64,000 bases of DNA from Sphingobacterium sp. SYP-B4668 (GCF_027627455.1 NZ_CP115483.1:1550001-1614000); one strand, 5' to 3'. Shown: positions 9,492 through 18,560, counted from the first letter of the stretch. Notes: generated from the sequence alone by a model not told the origin. Program-made: numbers and translations.

Positions 9492-9947
9492 ATGATAAGG
9501 GCCAATAAGCCAATGCTAATCATGATACTTTTGATTACATTCGGCACAACACAGAACATCGTGGCGCAAAAGCTAATCAACAACCGATCTGGAGTCAATA
9601 ATCTAAAAACAGAAAGCAAAATGGATTTATCGAAAATATCAAACCTAAAGGTGAAAAAAGCCATTGAGGCACTACAATCGAACGACAAAAAAGCTTGGTA
9701 TTCTTATTTCACCGACAATGCCCAGTTTTCTGACGATGGTCGGGAAATGAACTTTAAATCGTTCTTTGACAATGCTTTCGATAAGAAGGAGAAATTCCTG
9801 GACATTCGGAAAGTGGAAAACGAAGGCAAGGATATCTACGGAGATTTTTACGCGGGACAATGGGGGACTTTCTTAGTTTATTTTAGATTTCATCAAGACC
9901 ATGATGGAAGGTTTAATCGGTTAGAGATCGGTCAAACCTCGGATTAG
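9492..9947 (+). CDS. exported small NTF2/SnoaL-like protein
   Basis: A 151-residue protein with an N-terminal signal peptide (about 1-26, ending NIVAQ). The remaining 110 residues (KVKKAIEALQSNDKKAWYS, then QFSDDGREMNFKSFF) resemble the NTF2-like/SnoaL cone fold that binds small ligands. Start ATG 9492; ATG 9513 also possible. It follows the bestrophin gene by 83 bases and may be co-transcribed. No active-site residues can be assigned. Confidence 0.6.
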   Translation: MIRANKPMLIMILLITFGTTQNIVAQKLINNRSGVNNLKTESKMDLSKISNLKVKKAIEALQSNDKKAWYSYFTDNAQFSDDGREMNFKSFFDNAFDKKEKFLDIRKVENEGKDIYGDFYAGQWGTFLVYFRFHQDHDGRFNRLEIGQTSD

Positions 9948-10150
9948 TGTGAAAACAAATAGTCCTATATAGAAATAAGGAACAGGTATTGGCTTAAACA
10001 GGCTATTTAACTGTAGCTTAAATATGCTATTTTGTGAAAGTTAAATCTTAATCCGTCTTCTTCTCTTTTAAGGTTTCTGATTTTTTAACGTTTGTCCATT
10101 CATTGCCCACTATTTGTAATGAGTCTAAATATTGCTATATTTATGCGGTT

Positions 10151-10687
10151 TTGGAAAGTTCTCAACATATCATACAAATCGATAAAAAGCAATTTGAATT
10201 TCTCTTTCAATTATATTGGAAGCGCATGTATGCATTTGCTGTAAAAACCATACAGCATGAAGATGACGCAAAAGAGATTATTCAAGAAGTGTTCAAGTCA
10301 TTGTGGGAAAGACGAGAAGAGTTGAAACTTCACGATGCAGAACGTTACTTACTCCGCTCGACCAAATTCAAATCATTAGAATACCTGAGGAATAAAGGAA
10401 ACAAACAACGCCATCATGATGTGATTTTGCATCGTGTGCCCACTTATTATGAAGACCAGCAAATACACTACAAGGAGCTCCAAGACCGATTGAATGCTGT
10501 TGTCGAAACTTTGCCCAAGCAGTGTAAGCATGTTTTTAAAATGAGCAGAGAAGAAGGTTTAACAAACAAAGAAATTGCTAAAAATTTACTTATTACTGAG
10601 CGAGCAGTTGAATATCATATCCATAAAGCCTTGACAATCATTAAGTCGGGAGTGAACGAATTACACGATATAAATATTGCCAAATAA
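10151..10687 (+). CDS. ECF RNA polymerase sigma factor (FecI-like) for the siderophore locus
   Basis: A sigma-70-family factor of the extracytoplasmic-function group. Region 2 is seen at FLFQLYWKRMYAFAVKTI and EDDAKEIIQEVFKSLWERRE; region 4 at LPKQCKHVFKMSREEGLTNK and LLITERAVEYHIHKALTII. The frame is open from a TTG at 10103, but family alignment supports a shorter protein starting at TTG 10151 (LESSQHIIQ); no ATG precedes the conserved part. It is followed 33 bases later by an anti-sigma-like membrane protein and then by a TonB receptor operon, the usual arrangement for iron-uptake sigma factors. Target promoters are probably those of the operon at 12687. Confidence 0.88.
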   Translation: MESSQHIIQIDKKQFEFLFQLYWKRMYAFAVKTIQHEDDAKEIIQEVFKSLWERREELKLHDAERYLLRSTKFKSLEYLRNKGNKQRHHDVILHRVPTYYEDQQIHYKELQDRLNAVVETLPKQCKHVFKMSREEGLTNKEIAKNLLITERAVEYHIHKALTIIKSGVNELHDINIAK

Positions 10688-10720
10688 AATTAGGATTGCT
10701 ATGTTTTTTGTATTTTTGAA

Positions 10721-11341
10721 ATGACTCAACGTTATTTAATGAATATTAATCCAGAGATGCTCAATAGATATGCGTCAGAGCAATGCTCTGAGGAGGAAAA
10801 GCTATTGGTCAACAAATGGCTAGAAGACGATTCATGGGCAAGCTTGGATAATACCATCCCTGTCAAAGATGAGGTTGGCGATGAGATATGGAAAGATGTG
10901 AGTCAGGCTACCGTATTGGTTAAAGCAACAAAGTGGTGGAAATATCTATCTGTAGCCTCTGTGTTATTTTTAATTGGATTTTCTTTCTTCTATTTCAAAT
11001 CCGAGAATCTAGATTCACTTACTTTTTCAAATAAATCGTTTGATACATCCAAGTTTTTCGCGGAAACTCACTACGATGTCATTTTAGGTGGTAATACGAA
11101 TGCAAGTATTGATTTGATCAATAATAAACTGAGCTTTTCGGGAGATTTTATAATCAAACCGAAGCGCGATTTTAAACTATTGGACACCGATCACAATACG
11201 TTGAGTTTTAAAGCCGGACGAGAATACTTTGTTTCCGATTCCCCTGATTTTGGTAAAATTATCGTGTTTCAGAAAAGCGATTTGGCTTTCTTGCCATCTA
11301 GTATGCAAAATAAAATCATAGCCCAATTTCAAGATATTTAG
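10721..11341 (+). CDS. short anti-sigma-like single-pass membrane protein
   Basis: A 206-residue protein with a cytoplasmic N-terminal helical part (about 1-70, with NRYASEQCSEEEKLLVNKWL, a typical anti-sigma/FecR N-terminal helix) and one membrane helix at about 75-93 (LSVASVLFLIGFSFFYF). The periplasmic tail is only about 110 residues. Full FecR proteins are usually 300-400 residues with a FecR beta domain and a C-terminal domain; both are reduced or missing here, and the receptor downstream has no STN signalling domain either. Position after an ECF sigma gene supports an anti-sigma role; how it is released is unclear. Might instead sense through the next lipoprotein. Confidence 0.7.
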   Translation: MTQRYLMNINPEMLNRYASEQCSEEEKLLVNKWLEDDSWASLDNTIPVKDEVGDEIWKDVSQATVLVKATKWWKYLSVASVLFLIGFSFFYFKSENLDSLTFSNKSFDTSKFFAETHYDVILGGNTNASIDLINNKLSFSGDFIIKPKRDFKLLDTDHNTLSFKAGREYFVSDSPDFGKIIVFQKSDLAFLPSSMQNKIIAQFQDI

Positions 11342-11349
11342 CACATCGG

Positions 11350-12549
11350 ATGAGGAAATTAATATTATTATATTGTATTTCGACTTTTCTTTTTTCTTGT
11401 AACCAAACCCCTGAAAAAAATATAGATCCAAATTTTGTTCTTTGTTTGTTCAATAAAGACGAGAGTCCCACTAGCTTCTTATTGGTTCAAAACTTGGACG
11501 AAGATGAAAGCCCTTCCGTGCAAATTCCGTTGTCTACCTCCCGAATCCGAGAAAGAGAGTACATCCAAAAAAAAGGTTTTTTCTATCGATTGTCCAGTCG
11601 AACAAATGTTTTTACCAAATATCAAGTTCGAGGCGCTGAACTGGTGCTGATAGACAGTTTACAATTAAGTAATCCTAATTTTGAAACTTTCTCTTGGAAA
11701 GATGATGCACATTTACTAGCTGTCAGTCGGGAAGAAATAGCAGATAAAAAAAGTCAAGCTCGAGTCTATCAAATCAACGTAAAAGAGATGAAGATCGTGA
11801 AGGAAGAAACGATTGTCCTACCTTTTGCAACCCAACAATATTGGGCCTTGCATGTTGGCCTTGTAGATTTAGATAAAGACGATTTATGGCTCGCTTATTC
11901 TTTTTTTAAATCAAAAGGAAAATATGGACATACAACGTCCGACACGACCTACTATGCAACAATAAATTACGGTAATTTTCAACTAAAAAGTATCCAGAAA
12001 GAAGTCCGTTCAACCTATCCCGGAGGTTTCAACATTATACAATCCTATAGTTTTAAAGACGAACAAGGGGATTATTATTTTATGACCAACCCTGGGATAG
12101 CTTTGGGAAATAATATCAAGCGACCTACAGCCATTTTTAGAAAGAAGAAAGACCAGCATCTCGTCGATGAAGATTACATGATTAATATTTCCGAATCAAT
12201 AGGTAATCACGCCTATGGTATTTGGTATGCTGGTGATGGCAAAGCTGTTATTCGTAACGAACAACGCACATTATTTAAGGACTTTTCTGACTATCACTCA
12301 GTGTATCAGTTTGAATACAGGTTGGTAGATTTAAAGTCCGGCAAAATAGAGAAGATTCCTTTCCCATTAGATAAAGGTACGCAGAAAGAAAATGTATGGA
12401 GCGATAGACGCTATGTCTACGCAGCAATCGATGATTCGAATGATGAGCATCGAGTGTGGAAATACAATCTACAAACAAAGGAAGTCTCTAAAGGAATCAA
12501 ACTACCCAATACCACAAATTATACTGTGCGCCTAGATTATTTAAAATAA
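11350..12549 (+). CDS. beta-propeller-like lipoprotein, distant relative of DUF4374
   Basis: A 399-residue lipoprotein: MRKLILLYCISTFLFSC gives lipobox FLFS-C with Cys17. The body has no enzyme motif but has repeated beta-blade-like stretches. Its last about 35 residues (VWKYNLQTKEVSKGIKL, then VRLDYLK) line up with the end of the DUF4374 lipoprotein at 15115 (FIYEYDPVNNSVKRGAEI, then VYHLNKLK), suggesting distant paralogy. It starts 8 bases after the anti-sigma-like gene, so these are one transcript. A surface siderophore-binding or sensing role is inference from context. Confidence 0.6.
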   Translation: MRKLILLYCISTFLFSCNQTPEKNIDPNFVLCLFNKDESPTSFLLVQNLDEDESPSVQIPLSTSRIREREYIQKKGFFYRLSSRTNVFTKYQVRGAELVLIDSLQLSNPNFETFSWKDDAHLLAVSREEIADKKSQARVYQINVKEMKIVKEETIVLPFATQQYWALHVGLVDLDKDDLWLAYSFFKSKGKYGHTTSDTTYYATINYGNFQLKSIQKEVRSTYPGGFNIIQSYSFKDEQGDYYFMTNPGIALGNNIKRPTAIFRKKKDQHLVDEDYMINISESIGNHAYGIWYAGDGKAVIRNEQRTLFKDFSDYHSVYQFEYRLVDLKSGKIEKIPFPLDKGTQKENVWSDRRYVYAAIDDSNDEHRVWKYNLQTKEVSKGIKLPNTTNYTVRLDYLK

Positions 12550-12600
12550 TTTCCATCCATATTACACTAATTTTATTCTGCTTGGAATCAGTGTTTTAGA

Positions 12601-12634
12601 TTGTTTTTAAAAAATAATTAACGATCTACCTTCG
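12601..12634 (+). promoter_or_regulatory. probable promoter of the TonB receptor operon
   Basis: TTG at 12601-12603 and TACCTTCG at 12627-12634 (one mismatch to TAnnTTTG) are spaced by 23 bases, at the upper limit of the usual range. Transcription would begin near 12641, exactly where an inverted repeat starts. Confidence 0.4.
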
Positions 12635-12640
12635 TAAAAG

Positions 12641-12673
12641 TTAAGTATATGCTACACTCTTATGTATACTTAA
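12641..12673. promoter_or_regulatory. inverted repeat in the leader of the TonB receptor gene
   Basis: TTAAGTATA (12641-12649) and TATACTTAA (12665-12673) form a perfect 9-base inverted repeat with a 15-base spacer, 13 bases before the TTG start of the receptor. It could be a repressor operator (iron control is expected for such a locus) or a leader hairpin affecting translation. Confidence 0.5.
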
Positions 12674-12686
12674 TCTAAATAAGGCA

Positions 12687-15095
12687 TTGAAATCAACATT
12701 TACTACTATACTACTTGTAATATTTACCGTATTTGCGCAAGCACAGACATCCACTAAGAATACCGTTTCAGGATTTGTAAAAGACAATTTTGGCAAACCT
12801 ATTCAAGGAGCTACTGTTTCCATTCAAAGTGTTACCACCTTATCTGATGTGGATGGATATTACAAAGTGATAGCAGCTCATTTATCAAGTGACGCCCTAC
12901 TCCAAATTACTGCCTTAGGTTACGTTTCAGAACAACGGTCGTTAAACGGGAAATATACGCAAGACTTCCAATTGAAGGAAAGTCAAAATGCCATTCAAGA
13001 AGTATCTGTATTCGGTCGAACAGAGAATGAACAGCGCCTTGCCGAGATAAAGCGCTCCGGATTTAATGTAAGTGTGATAGACTTGAATAAGTATGCCAAT
13101 GAAGCCGCCAACCTAACTCAGGTCTTGAAGAGAGCTACAGGCGTGACCATACGAGAGGATGGCGGTCTAGGTTCCAATTTTGTGTTCCGTATAAATGGGT
13201 TAGATGCAAAAATATATATTGATGGAGTACCCATGGAAAACTTCGGTTCATCCATGTCTTTAAATAACATCCCTGTAAATCTTATTGATCGCGTAGAGAT
13301 TTATAAAGGGGTGGTGCCTGCTTTTTTAGGGTCAGATGCTTTAGGTGGGGCTGTCAATATTATTACCAAGCGTCGAGCCAGACCCTTTTTAGACCTCAGT
13401 TACTCACTAGGCTCATTCAATACCCACCAAGCAGCCTTAGTAGGGACATTTACCAACCCCAAGAATAACCTGTCATTTCGGTTGAATGCTTTTTATAATC
13501 ATTCGGACAATAGCTATAAAATGTATACAGAAGAAAAGTATGGCGTCGTTCTAGAAGAAACCGTCGATAATAAGTTTGTGCCGGTTTCCGAAGTTAAGCG
13601 ATTTAATGATGCGTATACATCGGCGATGGGACAGTTTGAAGTTGGCTTTAGGGATGTGTCTTGGGCAGACCAGTTTTATGTTGGATTGACGTATTCTCAA
13701 AATCATAAACAAAATCAATTAGGAGCCAGTATTAACGCTGTCAACGGCGGGGCGTGGTCCGAAAGCAACTACTTGATGCCGACATTGAACTATAAGAAGA
13801 GCAACTTTATTGTGGATCGTTTGTTTGCCGATATTTTTACCAGCTACAGTTATGATACCCGGCACGTCAGGGATACCGCTTTGTACAACTATGATTGGTC
13901 TACGAATTGGATTTCCAATCAGATCGGTTCAAAACCCAATGACCCCGTTCATAACAAGTTTAATCTCTCTAATTATCTCGCTAGAGTCAATTTGAACTAT
14001 GACTTTGATGAAGAACGTAAGCAAAGCTTAAATTTCAATTACAATTTCAATAATAATCATCAAAAAGCCTATGATATGATCGCAAACTATGACCAATCAG
14101 GCCTGCCCTCCAACCTGGGGCGACATATTTTTGGTTTATCATGGCAAAATCAATGGTTTGACAAACGCTTGTCCAATGTCTTAGCCTTTAAATACTATCG
14201 GTTGGACGCCTCGAAAGACGTGGACGAAAGAAAATTTGATGGTGATAATAATTTGATAAGCGGGGATATAGCACATCATCAGAATGCCTGGAACTTTTAT
14301 AGTATGAGCATCGCTTCCAGGTATAGAATTACAAAAGATGGTGGCTGGAAATTCTCGTACGAAAAAGCCTATAATTTGCCTACGATGATCGGGCTTTTTG
14401 GAGACGGTCAAAATACAGTTTCCAATTGGGATTTAAAACCCGAGCGTAGCGACAATTTCAATACAGGCTTCTATTACAATACCTTTATCAACGAAGATAA
14501 TTTTTTGAATGTCGACGTTACAGGTTTCTATAGACTAGCAGGTGACTATATCAATACACGTGTGGTGACACAGGATGGGGGCGATTATTTCCAATATTAT
14601 AATATCCCTGGTGTTAAGTTATACGGATTCGAGGCAGAAGTGAAGTATGGATTCAAAGATTTGGTAGCCATCACGCTCAATGGCTCATATGACAAAGCCA
14701 TTGACAACAAAAAGTATACAGACGATTCCAACCAACAGGTTAGTTTGAATTATGGCTATCAAGTTCCTAATCGTCCTTGGGTATACGGCAATATGGATGT
14801 AAGCCTCATTCAAAATGATTGGTTTCAGAAGGGGAGTCGAGTTCAGTTGTCTTATCTTTCTCAATACACCCATTGGTTTTACCTAACCGAAGCCCACTTG
14901 GGTTCTCTCGAGTCCAAAAATCATATCCCATCTCAAAATATTCACTCAGCTGTCCTAAGCTATTCTTGGGATCGCAATAAGTATAACGTTTCCTTTGAAG
15001 CGCGTAATTTGACGGATGAGCGAGCTTACGACAACTTTCGCTTGCAAAAACCGGGACGTGCATTTTACCTCAAATTGAGATTATCCTTAATGTAA
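12687..15095 (+). CDS. TonB-dependent outer-membrane receptor, XusA-like (siderophore uptake)
   Basis: An 802-residue TonB-dependent receptor. It begins at TTG 12687 with a clear signal peptide (MKSTFTTILLVIFTVFAQAQ); an in-frame stop upstream excludes an earlier ATG. Domains: carboxypeptidase-regulatory-like beta domain (about 27-100), plug domain (about 115-230: NLTQVLKRATGVTIREDGG, LLGG-type loop GSDALGGAVNIITKRR), and a 22-strand-type barrel to the terminal Phe-Tyr-Leu-Lys-Leu-Arg-Leu strand. It is shorter than SusC proteins and has no SusD partner. It is followed 19 bases later by a DUF4374 lipoprotein and then a PepSY protein, the gene order of the Bacteroides Xus xenosiderophore system. 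Substrate is most likely a ferric siderophore; inference from synteny. Confidence 0.85.
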   Translation: MKSTFTTILLVIFTVFAQAQTSTKNTVSGFVKDNFGKPIQGATVSIQSVTTLSDVDGYYKVIAAHLSSDALLQITALGYVSEQRSLNGKYTQDFQLKESQNAIQEVSVFGRTENEQRLAEIKRSGFNVSVIDLNKYANEAANLTQVLKRATGVTIREDGGLGSNFVFRINGLDAKIYIDGVPMENFGSSMSLNNIPVNLIDRVEIYKGVVPAFLGSDALGGAVNIITKRRARPFLDLSYSLGSFNTHQAALVGTFTNPKNNLSFRLNAFYNHSDNSYKMYTEEKYGVVLEETVDNKFVPVSEVKRFNDAYTSAMGQFEVGFRDVSWADQFYVGLTYSQNHKQNQLGASINAVNGGAWSESNYLMPTLNYKKSNFIVDRLFADIFTSYSYDTRHVRDTALYNYDWSTNWISNQIGSKPNDPVHNKFNLSNYLARVNLNYDFDEERKQSLNFNYNFNNNHQKAYDMIANYDQSGLPSNLGRHIFGLSWQNQWFDKRLSNVLAFKYYRLDASKDVDERKFDGDNNLISGDIAHHQNAWNFYSMSIASRYRITKDGGWKFSYEKAYNLPTMIGLFGDGQNTVSNWDLKPERSDNFNTGFYYNTFINEDNFLNVDVTGFYRLAGDYINTRVVTQDGGDYFQYYNIPGVKLYGFEAEVKYGFKDLVAITLNGSYDKAIDNKKYTDDSNQQVSLNYGYQVPNRPWVYGNMDVSLIQNDWFQKGSRVQLSYLSQYTHWFYLTEAHLGSLESKNHIPSQNIHSAVLSYSWDRNKYNVSFEARNLTDERAYDNFRLQKPGRAFYLKLRLSLM

Positions 15096-15114
15096 AAACA
15101 AAATAAATATTTTT

Positions 15115-16347
15115 ATGAAAATTAAACAATTAGTAATGGTTTGCTTAGCAGCTACATCATTGCTTGCATCATGTAAAGATTCCCCAGATACGCCTAAACC
15201 AGACGAAACTAAACCTACTTCCAATAACTTGTATAGTGTATGGGTTACAGCATCCACAGGTTCATATATCCTCACAGCAGATAATTTGATGAAGGATACG
15301 TTGTTGACACCGAATAACAATCAAGGTATCGATATATCGGCTCATCTTCCTGCCGCTTTCTATGGTGTATATGCCTATGCATATGAAGGCAAGTATTACC
15401 TGTCAAATGATGGAAAGCGCTTTAGCCAGTTCGAAGTAATAAATAGCAAATCTTGGAAAGAGACGGATAATTATGCTTTTCCAAGTGCATTTTATTTAGG
15501 GAAGGTATTGAATGAAATCAGTGCCAAAGATGAGTTGGTGATGACCAAAACTGCTGGGACTTTCAACGCTACAAAAAATGCACTCGAACAACCCATTTAT
15601 TTTATGAATGTCAAGGATATGACACTTAATAAGACGTTGACCGTAGACATTCCATTTTTAGATTACACTCCGCTTACCCCTGATAAGACCCCTTATATCG
15701 CTCCTTATATGGTGCCAACTAGTTTTACTGTCCGAGGAGACAAATTGTTTGTGGGACACAAATTCAGAGGGTCGGATGGGACAGGAAATAAAGACATATT
15801 GGATTCAGCATTAGTGTATGTTTGTGATTACCCTTCAATGGCTAATGGTAAACTCTTGAAAGACCCGAGAGGGGGGATAGTCGCAGGTCACTGGGAAGTG
15901 AATAAAACCACATTTTTAGATGATAATAACGATTTGTACTTTTTAACTAAGAAAATAGCAACAGCAACATACGGCCTATTACGCATCAAAGCTGGGCAGA
16001 CGGAGTTTGATAAAGACTATTTCTTTGATTTGAAAGATTATAATGTATTCAAAAATACATCATCTTCCACCATCCAAAAACTGGGTAATGGCAAAGCATA
16101 TATCAGTCCTTACGTAGTAGATCCTGCCAATAAGAAAGTCGTTGCCGATTTACGCATTTTAGTTGGCGGGGGAGAACCGAAGACAACGATGAACTTTATG
16201 GAAAATGGCAAACTGTATGATGCCTTTAAGACCGATGAGTCTAGATGGTTTATATACGAATACGATCCAGTAAACAATTCGGTAAAACGTGGAGCTGAAA
16301 TCGATCCAGGGATTACCCATGTTTATCATCTTAATAAACTCAAATAG
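15115..16347 (+). CDS. DUF4374 surface lipoprotein, XusB-like siderophore-binding protein
   Basis: A 410-residue lipoprotein with lipobox LLAS-C (Cys20) followed by an Asp/Pro/Thr-rich linker (KDSPDTPKPDETKPTSN). The remainder reads as a seven-bladed-propeller-like DUF4374 domain starting LYSVWVTASTGSYILTADNL, a typical family opening. In Bacteroides thetaiotaomicron the equivalent protein, XusB, is a surface lipoprotein that binds ferric enterobactin for the XusA receptor. Same position here, directly after the receptor. A second distant relative is encoded upstream at 11350. Family call strong; ligand inferred. Confidence 0.85.
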   Translation: MKIKQLVMVCLAATSLLASCKDSPDTPKPDETKPTSNNLYSVWVTASTGSYILTADNLMKDTLLTPNNNQGIDISAHLPAAFYGVYAYAYEGKYYLSNDGKRFSQFEVINSKSWKETDNYAFPSAFYLGKVLNEISAKDELVMTKTAGTFNATKNALEQPIYFMNVKDMTLNKTLTVDIPFLDYTPLTPDKTPYIAPYMVPTSFTVRGDKLFVGHKFRGSDGTGNKDILDSALVYVCDYPSMANGKLLKDPRGGIVAGHWEVNKTTFLDDNNDLYFLTKKIATATYGLLRIKAGQTEFDKDYFFDLKDYNVFKNTSSSTIQKLGNGKAYISPYVVDPANKKVVADLRILVGGGEPKTTMNFMENGKLYDAFKTDESRWFIYEYDPVNNSVKRGAEIDPGITHVYHLNKLK

Positions 16348-16363
16348 AGGTAATTCTATTTTG

Positions 16364-16409
16364 ATGGACAAGTAAGTGGACCTTCTGAAAAGAAGCCTTA
16401 CTTGTCCAT
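16364..16409 (+). terminator. long nested hairpin after the DUF4374 gene
   Basis: ATGGACAAGTAAG (16364-16376) pairs perfectly with CTTACTTGTCCAT (16397-16409), and an inner CTTCT/AGAAG stem closes a GAAA tetraloop (16382-16395). There is no T-run, so it may be an attenuator or mRNA-stability element that lowers expression of the DUF4198-PepSY part rather than a full terminator. Confidence 0.6.
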
Positions 16410-16510
16410 TCAGTATAGAACCAAATTATGAAATCAAGGTGTAAATAATGTTGACACACAGCGCAAATATTATTTACTCGAGTTCTCATCAACAAATAAA
16501 AAATAATTAG

Positions 16511-17209
16511 ATGAAAAAATTAATATTATCTATCCTCACACTTTTTGTTGTGTTATCAGCTTCGGCACACGCTGTATTTATCGAGACTACGCTGAAAGGC
16601 GTTAAAGGTAAATCCCATGCCGTAAAAATCGTTTACGGTGAGCCAGATGAGCATGAAGCTATTGCAAAATGGTGGTGGTATAAAGAAGGCATGCAAGTTA
16701 CATTGACCCTCACAAAGCCCGATGGAAGCAAAGAAACTTTGAGTACCACGGCGCAAGCAGATCATCTTTTGGCCACATTTGTACCAGATCAAGATGGATA
16801 CTACCATGTGTCCTTACAGCGAGATACCGAGCGCAAAGAAGGTGCGAAAACTCAATACCAAATTAATGCCGTTGGGACAATCCAAGTGGGCAATTCTACA
16901 TTAGGAAATACAGCATCTAATATCGGTAACGAATTGCTGGTCCATGCAGATCAAAGCACTTATAAAAATAAGAAAGAAGTTTCATTGACACTCTACCAAA
17001 AAGGTAAGCCAGCGGCCAACTCTTTTTTTCAGATCATCGCACCAAGCGGTTGGATTAAATGGGTAGAAACTGACGATAACGGCATTGCCCGGTTTATACC
17101 GGAGTGGAAAGGCAAATATTTTGCCGAAGTATCAAAAAAAGAAAAAGTAGAAGGGCTGGCTTTTGAAGAATATAGTCGTGCTACTTCGATGAGTTTTGAA
17201 GTCAAGTAA
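16511..17209 (+). CDS. DUF4198-like periplasmic protein
   Basis: A 232-residue exported protein: signal peptide 1-20 (VLSASA-HA), then an all-beta body of two Ig-like domains (about 21-125 with TLTKPDGSKETLSTTAQADH, and about 140-232 with LTLYQKGKPAANSFFQII). This resembles the DUF4198 family, commonly found beside TonB receptors for metals. His20/His at the mature N-terminus and WWWYKEG at 50-56 could touch metal. It sits between the DUF4374 lipoprotein and the PepSY protein, so it is probably a periplasmic metal or siderophore handling factor. Function not known. Confidence 0.7.
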   Translation: MKKLILSILTLFVVLSASAHAVFIETTLKGVKGKSHAVKIVYGEPDEHEAIAKWWWYKEGMQVTLTLTKPDGSKETLSTTAQADHLLATFVPDQDGYYHVSLQRDTERKEGAKTQYQINAVGTIQVGNSTLGNTASNIGNELLVHADQSTYKNKKEVSLTLYQKGKPAANSFFQIIAPSGWIKWVETDDNGIARFIPEWKGKYFAEVSKKEKVEGLAFEEYSRATSMSFEVK

Positions 17210-17216
17210 TTTGAAA

Positions 17217-18560
17217 ATGGCTGTAAGGGAGAAAAAGAGGAATTTGTCAATATTTCGATTGGTCAACAACTGGCTTCATCTTTGGCTAGGGTTGATTTCG
17301 GGTATCATTGTATTTGTGGTTTGTTTGACGGCTTGCCTTTGGGTTTTCAATCATGAGATTATAGACCTGATGATTCCAAAAAAGGAGAGACAGTATATTC
17401 TTGCCTCGACTCAATCCTTGATTTCTCCATCGGAGATTATCGCTATTGCAGATTCACTTTATCCGGATGATCTTGTTCGAGGGATTACCTATACCCGAGA
17501 TTCTCCGGTTTCATTTTCAGTTAACATAAAAAGTAGCGATACTACAAAAAAATCAAAGACCGAAGTTAATCTATTACATCCCTATACCGGTGAGTACTTA
17601 GGCCTACAAGTTGAAGATAATTCCGAAGAAGCCCAGTTGAGAAAGAAGCTAAATAGCTTTTTTGCTTGGACCCTTAGCGGTCATCGATTTTTATGGTTCC
17701 CTCGGGATATTGGACGTCCTATTGTCAATTATGCAACCTTGATTTTCTGTATCACGTTAATCACCGGTTTAGTTTGGTGGTACCCGAAGAAATGGACCAA
17801 ATCCACACGTGAAAAAAGCTTTAAAATCAAGTGGAAAGCAGGTTGGAAACGGGTCAATTTGGATCTTCATAATGTTGTTGGGTTTTACTCTTTCCTGTTG
17901 GTTCTTTTATTAGCCGTGACGGGCATGTACTACGGTATCACTTGGATTAATAGCGCATTGTATTGGTCGACTAATTGGGGGACAAGTTTGCCTGAGCGTA
18001 CATCGGTAAGTTCGGACACGAGTCAGATTGCTCATTCCGCACTTTTTTCACAAGCATTTGATAAGGAAGTACACACTATCTTGGCACAATATAAAGATCC
18101 TCACTATCTCACAATCACCTACCCGGATACGGTCAAAAAAGGAGGGACGATCTCCGTATACATTCGCAACGATATGGATAGGCAGTTTAATAATCGGTAT
18201 TACTCTTTCGATCAGTATACAGGAGCGTTTCTGCCTAATCGTATTTCACTATTCAATAAGGATTATTATGAGCTAAGTGCAGGTGAAAAGTTCCGAAGGC
18301 TTAACTATGATATTCATGTCGGCTCTATTTGGGGACTCCCGACCAAGGTTCTCGCCTTTTTCTTAACATTTATTGCCGGCTCCCTACCAATTACAGGTTT
18401 TATCATTTGGTACAATCGCAAATGGGGAAAGAAAAAAGGTCGAACCAAAGTCTTGAAACGTTCTGATGCCGTTTTGGATTCGAAGACGACATCTGTAGCC
18501 GACTATTCCACTCTCGAAAAGCCACCCATTCGCTTCCGACCCAAGATCAAGGATAGTTAG
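17217..18560 (+). CDS. PepSY-associated inner-membrane protein, XusC-like
   Basis: A 447-residue membrane protein counted from ATG 17217, 7 bases after the previous stop (a TTG at 17196 would overlap the preceding gene and is less likely). It has four membrane helices: about 22-44 (LISGIIVFVVCLTACLWVF), about 175-195 (ATLIFCITLITGLVWWYPK), about 220-240 and about 385-405 (FFLTFIAGSLPITGFIIW), with PepSY-type beta segments between. Conserved features are HLWLGL near the N-terminus and SGHRFLWFP, DLHNVVGFYS and YDIHVGSIWG, whose His residues may bind haem. Family members are proposed siderophore-reducing or iron-release proteins. It closes the siderophore operon. Confidence 0.85.
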   Translation: MAVREKKRNLSIFRLVNNWLHLWLGLISGIIVFVVCLTACLWVFNHEIIDLMIPKKERQYILASTQSLISPSEIIAIADSLYPDDLVRGITYTRDSPVSFSVNIKSSDTTKKSKTEVNLLHPYTGEYLGLQVEDNSEEAQLRKKLNSFFAWTLSGHRFLWFPRDIGRPIVNYATLIFCITLITGLVWWYPKKWTKSTREKSFKIKWKAGWKRVNLDLHNVVGFYSFLLVLLLAVTGMYYGITWINSALYWSTNWGTSLPERTSVSSDTSQIAHSALFSQAFDKEVHTILAQYKDPHYLTITYPDTVKKGGTISVYIRNDMDRQFNNRYYSFDQYTGAFLPNRISLFNKDYYELSAGEKFRRLNYDIHVGSIWGLPTKVLAFFLTFIAGSLPITGFIIWYNRKWGKKKGRTKVLKRSDAVLDSKTTSVADYSTLEKPPIRFRPKIKDS

